NCBI GenBank assembly: GCA_022457155.1
Contig: JAJGOT010000123.1
Location: forward strand, 1,006,001 to 1,070,000
Length of the DNA: 64,000 nt
Direction of reading: 5' to 3'
From: Cladopsammia gracilis
Lineage: Eukaryota > Cnidaria > Anthozoa > Scleractinia > Dendrophylliidae
Shown here: positions 11,641-20,560 of the stretch, piece by piece
Position numbering within the stretch: the stretch's first letter is position 1
How the letters are laid out: each line of letters starts with the position of its first letter
Notes under the pieces: generated by a model
What the model was told of the DNA's origin: nothing
The model's database searches: none
What the model saw: only the letters and a program-made list of their open reading frames with translations
Made by a program: the position numbers and the translations under genes

Positions 11641-12075
11641 TCAAGAGAAAGTCCGCAGCTCTTGCTCGACCCCTCCAGGTCCTGCAAGTTCGGCCAGATC
11701 GTGTGGTCTGCAACAGATTTTCAAAGTTATCTTCCTGCTGGACTGATTCGTCTTCCTCTGGATTCTCATCAGAATCCCGCCCAAGACACCATCATCATTG
11801 TCATCATCAATGTCATCATCAACATCATCGTCACAATCGCTGTCATCTAGATTTTCGCCACCTTCAATTATCTTTTTAGCAATGTCTATGGTTATGAGAT
11901 CTATTTTTTCTTGCTTTAGTGCTCCTTTGGAATGCTTCAGCTTCCTTTCTATGATATACAGGTCTAAGATCTTAACTTTCAGTTTCTTTAGCGTTCCTTC
12001 TCGATACATTGCTTCCCAGTTGTAAAATAATATAAAGTCGGGGGTTTCTAAGATTGCAATGAGCAGTTGAGACAA
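11641..12075 (-). CDS. Hypothetical protein fragment, SAP-like helix plus acidic tract
   Basis: An open frame of 144 codons inside the Harbinger-like element. The first ATG is at MYREGTLKK; upstream codons are open but without ATG. The stretch LKKLKVKILDLYIIERKLKH resembles a SAP-type DNA-binding helix pair, followed by a run rich in aspartate (DDSDCDDDVDDDIDDDNDDG). It could be a remnant of a transposon-encoded accessory protein or a captured host fragment. I do not recognise the protein. Confidence 0.35.
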   Translation of the reverse strand: MSQLLIAILETPDFILFYNWEAMYREGTLKKLKVKILDLYIIERKLKHSKGALKQEKIDLITIDIAKKIIEGGENLDDSDCDDDVDDDIDDDNDDGVLGGILMRIQRKTNQSSRKITLKICCRPHDLAELAGPGGVEQELRTFS

Positions 12076-12211
12076 CGAATAAGTTCACTATGTATGTGGC
12101 GCGAAACCATTTTTAACGTTGTACATAGTTAATATAGCTATTGCCTGTAGCCTTTGCGTGCTCAGTATGGGTAGGTTCGCCCTTTGCAAGAGTTCTTCGT
12201 ACGTTGAATCA

Positions 12212-13294
12212 TTATGGTAGGTAGGTAAACTTTATTTAGACACGGTATCAATTCACATACATGCTCTTCCATCGAGCCGTGTTTTTAACAACAATAGATT
12301 AAGTACTTAACTAATTTAAATTATCTAACTAAATTAATTTTCTATATAAAATTGTATTAAAAAACGATAAAAACTATCCTTTATTAATTATCATTAATTT
12401 AGATAAAAATTAAATACATGATTTAAAAGAGCTAAGAGTAGGCTGTATCTTAGCGCTCAAAGGTAAGCTGTTCCAGAGGACAGAACCGCGATATTGAAAA
12501 CTTCGTTTGCCTGCTTCAGTACTCGGTCTGGGAACGAAAAGGTTGTATTTTGAATTTCTTAGATTATGTGAGTGAATACTGGATGTAGCTTTAAAAACAC
12601 TGTTTAGACGAGTCGGAGAAAGATTGTGGAGAGTCTTAAAGAGAATAATTGCTAGTTGCTTTGAACGCCTTCGCTCCAGAGAATCCCAACCAAGGTCACC
12701 GAGTAAAGTGGAAGATCTAACATTTAAATCAGAGAAAGTGATTAAACGCGCAGCCCTATTTTGGAGTTTTTGGAGTCTCTCAGACTGACACACACCTATA
12801 CTGCCCCATACGGAGCTACGATAATCAAAGTATGGTTGGACGAGGGCTTTATAAATCATGATAAGAGTCTCACGGGGAACCAAATTCCTGACACGTTTGA
12901 TAGCCCCGAGGCCAGCGGATGCTTTTTTAACAATATAGTCAATATGGGAGTCCCACGATAAGCTCGCATCTAAATCAATGCCAAGATACTTGTAAGTTTT
13001 AGCTCTTTCTAGAGAATGTTCATTAATCTTGATATCAAACCGGTGGTTTAAATTAGCCAACTTGTTATGGCTACCAATAATAGAATACTTGGTTTTTTTG
13101 ATATTAAGACTAAGTTTATTAGCTTGCAGCCAGGTCTGAATTTCATCTAAGTCGCTATTTAATTTGGATTGTAGCTCTGCTGGATCACTTGTGCTTAGAG
13201 TAAGACTTGTGTCGTCAGCGTACATTCTTGGCACAGAGTATAGGGGGCATGCGGAGAGGTCGTTTATATAAACTAAGAACAATAGAGGTCCCAA
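12212..13294 (-). mobile_element. 5'-truncated CR1/L2-like LINE nested in the Harbinger-like element
   Basis: The 3' half of a non-LTR retrotransposon on the minus strand. The coding part spans 12410-13294 and a roughly 200-bp 3' UTR follows. The 3' end reads AATAAAGTTTACC and then TACC repeats (12212-12225), the short microsatellite-type tail typical of CR1/L2 rather than poly(A). The 5' end stops within the reverse transcriptase domain at 13294, against a small tandem repeat. Confidence 0.75.
12410..13294 (-). CDS. Reverse transcriptase C-terminal part of a LINE (truncated)
   Basis: About 294 codons open. It begins inside the conserved block GPLLFLVYINDL, followed by the catalytic YADD box (residues 25-28) and the thumb region (NKLSLNIKKTKYSIIG). 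The C-terminal region contains YKYLGIDLDASLSW and ends with RGSVLWNSLPLSAK..TLSSFKSCI. It has no start codon of its own; the endonuclease and the first half of the polymerase are missing. Few or no internal stops suggest a fairly recent insertion, but it cannot be autonomous. Confidence 0.85.
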   Translation of the reverse strand: MGPLLFLVYINDLSACPLYSVPRMYADDTSLTLSTSDPAELQSKLNSDLDEIQTWLQANKLSLNIKKTKYSIIGSHNKLANLNHRFDIKINEHSLERAKTYKYLGIDLDASLSWDSHIDYIVKKASAGLGAIKRVRNLVPRETLIMIYKALVQPYFDYRSSVWGSIGVCQSERLQKLQNRAARLITFSDLNVRSSTLLGDLGWDSLERRRSKQLAIILFKTLHNLSPTRLNSVFKATSSIHSHNLRNSKYNLFVPRPSTEAGKRSFQYRGSVLWNSLPLSAKIQPTLSSFKSCI

Positions 13295-13347
13295 GTAGAC
13301 AGTAGACAGCGCGTACAGTAGACAGCGCGTACAGTAGACAGCACGTA
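13295..13347. repeat. Short tandem repeat at the LINE 5' junction
   Basis: About three imperfect copies of an 18-bp unit containing CAGTAGACAGCGCGTA, directly next to the truncated LINE end. Confidence 0.7.
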
Positions 13348-13787
13348 ACGCTCGTTCTTGGATTCGTTCATTTTCTAATTTTGTGCAGTCGGAAGCACAT
13401 CAAAAATGCCAGACAGTCTGACAATAACGGTAAGGTAGGGTATTATAGGAAATTTCACAATGTGGAGTATAGCTGATAGGACACCCGTATACCAGAAATA
13501 AATCAAGTTATGTTTTAATTGTTCTAGGTGTGAGCTTTTTCACTGTGAAATTAAGCTTTGAGCATACGATTCTATGAAGATTCTCTTGCCATGCCAAAGT
13601 CAATAGCACAAAACCCATTTATGCACATCGTCCAACGTTTTAATGAAAGGCGCCCAGAAATTGTAACCCTCCCCTAAACGTGGACCCATAAAATTGTGGC
13701 CCACCCCAAATGGGCGCCCAAAAAAACACAGCCCTCCTCCAAAATTTACCGGCCCTCCCCCCCCAATAGTTAATGACCGCTCCCTTA

Positions 13788-14799
13788 GAATTTCTTCCAT
13801 TTGGTATAAAACTTCGCAAGGAAAATTGTGTTGTCCAAATACGATTGGTTCATTACAACTCATGACTATGAGCCGTTTGAGGTCTACTTGTTACTGAATA
13901 CTGGAGTCAACATCAGCAATACAACAACATGTTCCTGAATGAAAGCTAATGATGTCTGATCCACTTTATGTAAAAGATCTCGGTTAGTAGCAGGGCAACC
14001 TCTCGCCCAGCCACACGTTCTCTTCCGTCACAACTTGGTAATTGCCGATAAAACGAGCTTTTTTCCTTTTTTCAATATAGACTGGAGTTAAAGTGCTCGT
14101 GTTTTATGTCCGTAGCAAGGCTAAAATAACTGGGGGGCCGAGAAAATTTGCCAAGCAAAGCTCACCAGGAGCTTAAGCAACGACGACGGCGACAGCAATG
14201 AGAACGTCAAAAAAGCAATATGTTTAGTAAGCAAAACAACACTCCGTATTTTGGTACATTTCTTTGCCGTCCCTGCACGACTACGACGTGAAATTTCCTA
14301 ATTTCATGTTTTATGGAGGGCGTAAACACACGACGACGAATTTCTCTTTGTCTTTTTAAACTTGGAACTGTCAGCGGAGGAAACTGACAGGCAATTTAGA
14401 GGCCGTTCACACTTAATTAGCCATTTAGATCGATCTAAATGAGATCGATCTCGGATCGATCAAATCCCAGGAATTGAGCGTTCACATTTACCAGTCGGAC
14501 CTTCGTAGCCAGGCCTTAGTTTTGAACCGACTGAAGAAAAAGCCCTGGTAATTACTACAGTTCGCTTTGTGTTAGCTAAAACGCAGGCGTTGTTAAGAAA
14601 AGCAGAAAAAAATCTTCAGTGAAATAGTTCGACTTATTTTACAGGGAAGAAAGAGGTGGCAGGAACTTCTACCCTTTCTTCTGGAGGAATACCGCCGCGA
14701 AAGACGATTTTGGATAGAACCTGGACGAACACAGTGTTTATTTTGGGAAAGAACGGTTTAATAGTAACTGGATTGGACAGGAATTTGAAAGGCTATGGG
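13788..14799. other. Intergenic stretch, no gene; short repeats
   Basis: No coding region was recognised. Near 14170-14340 there are CGACGACGGCGAC and CACGACGACGAA motifs, and 14425-14465 is rich in GATCGATC palindromes. These look like decayed dispersed repeats. Confidence 0.4.
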
Positions 14800-14806
14800 T
14801 ACTCTT

Positions 14807-15067
14807 ACGGGGGGTGACAAGTCTAACAAACGCTGTTTGAGCAATACTATGTGAAACTGAAAGTTGTCCCGAAAATTTGGAATATCTTCCCGAGTTTTTC
14901 GGAGACATTCTCGCAAAAATTTCAAACTTCCCGAAATTTTAACAACATTATCTCATGTTTCCCCGAAAATTTTTCGAGTCTCCCGATTCCCGGCAAAATC
15001 TTCGGATTCCCGGAAGAATTTTGTTTTTCTCCCGAAACAGGCCTTCTTTAGAGTTGTCACCCCCCGT
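14807..15067. mobile_element. 261-bp MITE with 7-bp target duplication
   Basis: Ends ACGGGGGGTGACAA and TTGTCACCCCCCGT are inverted repeats. TACTCTT is duplicated on both sides (14800-14806 and 15068-15074). The interior is built from degenerate CCCGAAAATTT/CCCGATTCCCGG motifs. It interrupts the left edge of copy A. Confidence 0.75.
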
Positions 15068-16248
15068 TACTCTTTACAGAGCGTTTTGTCAACAAATTCG
15101 TGTGCGGCAAGATGTTCATTTTGACTCGTTAGATTCGCAATGGTCAGAGTACGATGGCAAAAACATTTTGCGCAGAACATGGTTTTCAGTTAAAAGCGTT
15201 GCCAAATAGCGATTTTAAATCACGGGTCACTCGCTTGTACGTTGCACTTTGTTTCTCGTGCTCTTTACAAAGCGATTTGCAGTCCAGATCTAGACGAGCT
15301 CTATTACTCGATCGATTAAAGTAGTTCAGACCTAGAGTATATACCTAAGGTTTTAAAAAATAATATAGGCCTTTCTATTTGCCGGACATTGAGAAATGTG
15401 AAATAAATGATGACTTCTCTTTGAAATCCTAACTTGAACAAGCAAAAAGCAAGCGCCCGCCTCTCCGGCGACTGAGAGAACATTGTTTGTGTTGAGATTT
15501 TATTCAAACTTGAATCCGTTTACCGGTCTCGTGGGAGTTCGTTGGGAGACATTTTGGAGCGCCACTTTTAGTTTCCGGAACTCCAAGAAAATGGCACTTT
15601 GAATACTATTTCCACGCATCGTATTAAATCCAAACTTCGTCAATGTTTTGTTTAGACATGAGGCTAACATTTCCAGGGTGAACCTAAGTTAGCAAGTCCT
15701 TTCTTGAAGAAAAAGACCATCCTGTATATCAATGCGGTGTTTTTTCCATACTGAAATCAGCGAAAAAAACAAATTTTAGAACACGATTCGATAGTAGTTG
15801 TCCACATCTCAAGGGAAAAAAAGGGTCTTAAAAGATTCCTTAGTTCCTTAGAACTTCCTTCCTCCTCGCGCTCTTTACAGAACTTTAATATGGCGGACGA
15901 CTGAAGAGGCTCCAAGACCGAAATTTTCTATCAAACTACCGCGTTTTAACAGTGTTTAGATCGTTTTAAAGTTATTTTAAGTGCGTCGAATGTCTGTAAA
16001 AGACGTGATGTCCTATTCTTCTCGCTCTTTACAGAGCGTTTTGTCAACAAATTTGTGTGCGGCAAGATGTTCATTTTGACTCGTTATATTCGCAATGGTC
16101 AGAGTACGATGGCAAAAACATTTTCCGCAGAACATGGTTTTCAGTTAAAAGCGTTGTCAAATAGCGAGGGTGAATCACGGGTCACCCGCTTGTACGTTGC
16201 ACTTTGTTTCTCGTGCTCTTTACAAAGCGTTTTGCAGTCCAGATCTAG

Positions 16249-16439
16249 GCCCCGTCCACACGTATCCGGATATTTTTGAATCCGCAACTTTTTTGTTGCG
16301 GATTGGCCTTCCGTCCACACGTATCCGGCGAATTCGGGCAAATACGATTCAAATACGCTACGTGTGGATGCGAATATTTTCTAATCCGTAACAAAAAAGT
16401 TGCGGATTCAAAAATATCCGGATACGTGTGGACGGGACC
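16249..16439. mobile_element. 191-bp palindromic MITE with CTAG target duplication
   Basis: The arms carry CCCGTCCACACGTATCCGG and its reverse complement; a second CGTCCACACGTATCCGG lies inside. CTAG is duplicated (16245-16248, 16440-16443). Other X blocks show the uninterrupted site (CAGATCTAGACGAGCTC), so the insertion is specific to copy A. Confidence 0.85.
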
Positions 16440-17220
16440 CTAGACAAGCTCTATTACTCGATCGATTAAAGTAGTTCAGACCTAGAGTATATTAACTAAG
16501 GTTTTAAATAGTAAGTAATATCGGCCTTTCTATTTGCCGGACAATGAGAAATGTGAAATAAATGATGGCTTCTCTTTGAAATCCAAACTTGAACAAGCAA
16601 AAGGCAAGCGACCGTCTCTCACGACTAAGGGGAACATTGTTTGTGTTTCATTTGTGTTGAGATAATTATTCAAATTTGAATCCGTTTGCCGGTCTCGAGG
16701 GAGTTCGTTGGAAGACATTTTGGAGCGCCACTTTTAGTTTACGGAACACCTTCTATAGAAAATTGCGCTTTGATACTTTTTCCACGCATCCTATTAAATC
16801 CAAACTTCGCCAATGTTTTGTTTAGACACGAGGCTAACATTTCTAGCGTGAACCTTAGTTAGTAAGTCCTTTTTGAAGAGAAAAACCATCCTGTATATCA
16901 ATGCGGTGTTTTTTTCCATACTGAAATCAGCGAAAAAAAACGAATTTTAGAACACGATTCGATAGTAGTTGTCCAAATCTCAAGGAAATAAAAAGAGTCT
17001 TAAATGATTCCTTAACACCTCTGCTGAAAACGCCAGGGTGAACCTAACCGCCAAAGTACTTAGTTTTTTTGTTATGGAGTAAAACATACACCTTGTTTAG
17101 CCATTTCCCCCATTTTCTTTGTAATTTAGCTCTTTTGTCAGACGGAAGCTTTTCAAATTTAGCGGTTTGGACCGTAAGAAGGTCCCGGATATGTCGCGGC
17201 ATTCTCGGCGATGACACTTT

Positions 17221-17697
17221 GTGATGCCAGTCATGGAGTACCGTGCCGACCCCCCAGGACACTTAGTGATGCCAGTCATGGAGTACCGTAGCGACCCCCC
17301 AGGACACTTCGTGATGCCAGTCATGGAGTACCGTAGCGACCCCCCAGGACACTTCGTGATGCCAGTCATGGAGTACCGTAGCGACCCCCCAGGACACTTC
17401 GTGATGCCAGTCATGGAGTACCGTAGCGACCCCCCAGGACACTTCGTGATGCCAGTCATGGAGTACCGTAGCGACCCCCCAGGACACTTCGTGATGCCAG
17501 TCATGGAGTACCGTAGCGACCCCCCAGGACACTTCGTGATGCCAGTCATGGAGTACCGTAGCGACCCCCCAGGACACTTCGTGATGCCAGTCATGGAGTA
17601 CCGTAGCGACCCCCCAGGACACTTCGTGATGCCAGTCATGGAGTACCGTGCCAACCCCCCAGGACACTTCGTGATGCCAGTCATGGAGTACCGTGCC
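17221..17697. repeat. Minisatellite array A, 45-bp unit, 11 copies
   Basis: Monomers start GTGATGCCAGTCATGGAGTA at 17221, 17266, 17311 and every 45 bases to 17671. The eight units from 17266 to 17581 carry CCGTAGCGACC; the first and the last two carry CCGTGCC instead. It follows the X1 tail (CATTCTCGGCGATG) and is followed by a rearranged X fragment. Because 45 is a multiple of three, several frames stay open on both strands; this is not evidence of coding. Confidence 0.95.
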
Positions 17698-18357
17698 ACC
17701 ACAACATACACCTTGTTTCTTCATTTCCCCCATTTTCTTTGTAATTTAGCTCTTTTGTCAGACGGAAGCTTTTCAAATTGCTTTACAAAGCGTTTTACAG
17801 TCCAGAACTGGACGTGCTCTTTTACTCGATCGATTAACGTAGTTCAGACCTTGAGTATATTAACTGAGGTTTTAAAAAATAATATAGGCCTTTCTATTTG
17901 CCGGACAATGAGAAATGTGAAATAAATGATGGCTTCTCTTTGAAATTCTAACTTGGACAAGCAAAAAGTAAGTGCCCGCCTCTCACGACTGAGGGAACAT
18001 TGTTTGTGTTGAGATAATTATTCAAATTTGAATCCGTTTGCCGGTCTCGTGGGAGTTCGTTGGAAGACATTTTGGAGCGCCAATTTTAGTTTACGAACAC
18101 CTTCTAGAAAATAGCGCTTTGAATACTATTTCCACGCATTGTATTAAATCCAAACTTCGCCGATGTTTTGTTTAGACAGAGGCTAACATTTGCATGGCGA
18201 ACCTTAGTTAGCAAGTCACGCCTTTCTTGAAGAGAAAGACCATCCTGTATGTCAATGCGGTGTTTTTCCATGCTGAAATCAGCGAAAAAAACGAATTTCA
18301 TTTTAACTCACTGCGTTCGCCCAAATGAAAAATATTTTCTAAATCCCTATATGGAAA

Positions 18358-19077
18358 CTAGCAACAAACAACTGCAACCACGTTGGTTGGTAACTCACGT
18401 GGAGCCAATACGAGAAGAAAACAAAGCACCGAAAATGAGGAGGAGAAAATTTCTAACTTAATAAATCTGTCAGTGATATAAAAACCACGAAAAAAAAATG
18501 ATGATCCAGCGTGCCCACTGGCGGTGCTGTGCACTGCTTCTTGTTGCTTTGCTGTTGGCGCTCCTTTTCTTTTTGGCTTTCTTTTCCTGTTAGCATTCGC
18601 TCGAGCGTTCCGAATTTTTCTATCATCTTCATCGTCCGAAGCGATGTCTTGGGATTCATACTCCTGAACCACGTCCCAACCAGCGTCACTAGAATCTGCA
18701 AGCTTGATCAGTTTCTGCCTCTTGTGCAACAGCGATTTGGCCTGCTCGGTTATTTGTGCCACTTTCTTGTGATCTTTTGAGGCGTTGCTTTCTCCGATTC
18801 TACCGGCCAACTCCTCAAGTTCAGCGTTAAATACGAATTGCTTCTGATTTCCCTTGAACTTGAGGTTTTCCGCCTGCAGTTTAATCTTTTGCTTGGCCAC
18901 TAACTCCTTTCCGTATTGGTCCAAACGGTTCTCAAGGTAGGTCTTAAATAAGGAGAATACGTCGTCAATTTCCTCAGAGGTCGAAGTATTTGATGTAGAA
19001 TTTTGTTGTGGTGAACTGTGTCGTGCATTTCCTTCAGCCACTGGATCGCGTTGAATTTCAGCAGGCTCTTCTCCCAT
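18358..19077 (-). CDS. Gag-like ORF1 of a DIRS-type retroelement, copy A (altered C terminus)
   Basis: It starts at an ATG giving MGEEPAEIQRDPVAEGN and runs as a polar, charged protein: SEEIDDVFSLFKTYLENRLD, FKGNQKQFVFNAELEEL, LLHKRQKLIKLADSSDAGWD, VVQEYESQDIASDDEDD, then a basic RKRK tail. From memory this pattern matches the first, gag-like ORF of DIRS-type tyrosine-recombinase elements in corals; that is recollection, not a search result. An extra G near 18585 shifts the frame in the basic tail, so the end differs from copies B and D. No reverse transcriptase or recombinase lies nearby. Confidence 0.5.
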   Translation of the reverse strand: MGEEPAEIQRDPVAEGNARHSSPQQNSTSNTSTSEEIDDVFSLFKTYLENRLDQYGKELVAKQKIKLQAENLKFKGNQKQFVFNAELEELAGRIGESNASKDHKKVAQITEQAKSLLHKRQKLIKLADSSDAGWDVVQEYESQDIASDDEDDRKIRNARANANRKRKPKRKGAPTAKQQEAVHSTASGHAGSSFFFRGFYITDRFIKLEIFSSSFSVLCFLLVLAPRELPTNVVAVVCC

Positions 19078-19462
19078 AACGTTTTTTGGAAATAAGCTAC
19101 AGAAAAAAGCTATATTGGCGACGCGAGAAGTAAAAGTTGCGTGTAACAAATCCAACTTATATATTGGGACATGTACTGACACCTGATGTCCCTTGCGGAT
19201 CACAAGGTAGGAAATTATGCATACCTGACAAATATTACGTAACAGTAATGCATACAGGTGACACTGACGTTCGATAATTAAGTCCTATAGAAAATATATT
19301 TTTAGAACGCGATTCGATGGTAGTTGTTCAATCTCAGGGAAATAAAATGGTCTTAAATGATTCCTTAACACCTCTTCGTTTCGCCATTTTCCCCCATTTT
19401 CTTTGTAATTTGGCTCTTTTGTCACAAGGAAGTTTTTCAAATTTAGCGCTCTGGACCGTAAG

Positions 19463-19644
19463 CATGGGCGGATCCAGGATTTTGAAATGGGGGGGGGGGG
19501 GGGGGGAGGGTGAAATTTTAAATGCAATAGAACCAGAGAAATAAAATATTATTTATTTGAGAAATACTATAATAAAAAGAACGAAAGGGTCTCAGAAAAG
19601 GGGGGTGAAAATTCACCCATTTCACCCCCCTGGATCCGCCCTTG
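19463..19644. mobile_element. 182-bp MITE with 6-bp target duplication
   Basis: Ends CATGGGCGGATCCAGG and CCTGGATCCGCCCTTG are inverted repeats with one mismatch. CGTAAG is duplicated (19457-19462, 19645-19650). Other X tails read GGACCGTAAGAAGGTCCC without interruption. Inside is a G run followed by a short AT-rich segment. It shares ends with the CAGGGGCGGATC family in the Y blocks. Confidence 0.85.
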
Positions 19645-19990
19645 CGTAAGAAGGTCCCGGATATGTCGCGGCATTCTCGGCGATATCTCTCTCACTTTTT
19701 CACACACGATCTCAGATGGAATCAAAATGCTGTGAGATGAAACTGCATTCCCAAAGCGCGTCGTTTTCTTTAGATATTAGCCAATTATGTCGATAGTATG
19801 TTTTTCACTGTATTTATAATCCCCAAAACTTCATCCCCAAAAATTTCAAAAACGCTCTCATAGAATTTGTTCAATCTTTGCTATATTCGAGACGGCTATG
19901 GGAAGTACAAGCTCCCTTAAGCGATTACCGAAAAAACCTCCTTGTGCCGCGAAATACGACGGCAATTAAAAAACGTCATGGCGTCATTAC

Positions 19991-20004
19991 GTTGCTATGG
20001 CAAC
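19991..20004. promoter_or_regulatory. RFX X-box-like palindrome in Y block, copy A
   Basis: GTTGCTATGGCAAC is a near-perfect inverted palindrome that fits the RFX X-box consensus. The same 14-mer occurs in copy B; copies C and D have one changed base in the right half. Function is inferred from the motif only. Confidence 0.3.
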
Positions 20005-20361
20005 TCCGATGTTAATTTCACACTGGTCTTAACAAATTTTCATCTTTATCTATTATAGCTGTGGTGATCATTTTTCCATAACATTGATAATGGAGTCGTA
20101 GTAAATGCTCAAACTTGGGGGTATCGCCCCAAAAAAATCCAGTCGAGCCACCTAAAGCAATCGCTTTATCTCCACGAAAACGTGAAACAATTTGCATATA
20201 ACGTCATGCATGAACGTGACTACCGAGAAAGGCAGAAGAAAATTATTTCACACTTTCACTGAAGATGTAAAATGGTACATTTTGTTAACAAATGTGATGA
20301 ATTTTAGTTTTTGTTGTGATTTAGATAAGGGAACTGAGAGCAAAATATCTGATATTTCATT

Positions 20362-20560
20362 GCTACGTACTAACCATTACAAAAATAGCTTTGCCTATAG
20401 TGGTGCAGTCCTCTGGAACAGTCTGCCCTCAGCTGCTAGGCAGGCGACACCTCTGACTAATTTCCGACAATTTTTAATTAATTCCGACACGGCATTCATG
20501 TAAAACAGGCTTTATTTTAGTTCACTTTTCTTTAATAGTTAGTTACGTTATGAAAAATTG
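20362..20560 (+). mobile_element. 3' tail of a LINE, fragment
   Basis: The frame reads LLRTNHYKNSFAYSGAVLWN, then SLPSAARQATPLTNFRQF.. to a stop at 20503, which is the usual last stretch of a CR1/jockey-type reverse transcriptase ORF (SGAVLWNSLP). Copies B-D lack it; in copy A it replaces about 1 kb of Y sequence. Confidence 0.65.

Larger units (their letters stand above)
11235..13784. mobile_element. Harbinger-like DNA transposon, non-autonomous or decayed
   Basis: Terminal inverted repeats of about 26 bp start GGGAGTGGTCATTAACTATT and end AATAGTTAATGACCGCTCCC. TTA is duplicated on both sides (11232-11234 and 13785-13787). A TWA duplication with ends starting in GGG is typical of PIF/Harbinger. 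Subterminal regions hold related GTAACCCTCCCC motifs in both arms. The interior carries a short ORF with an acidic tract and a nested LINE. No DDE transposase was recognised. Confidence 0.65.

Noticed and set aside
17097..17925. Long repetitive ORFs over the minisatellite on both strands
   Set aside because: They exist because 45 is divisible by three and the monomer lacks stops in several frames; the 46-bp arrays break them. No start context or conserved non-repeat domain.
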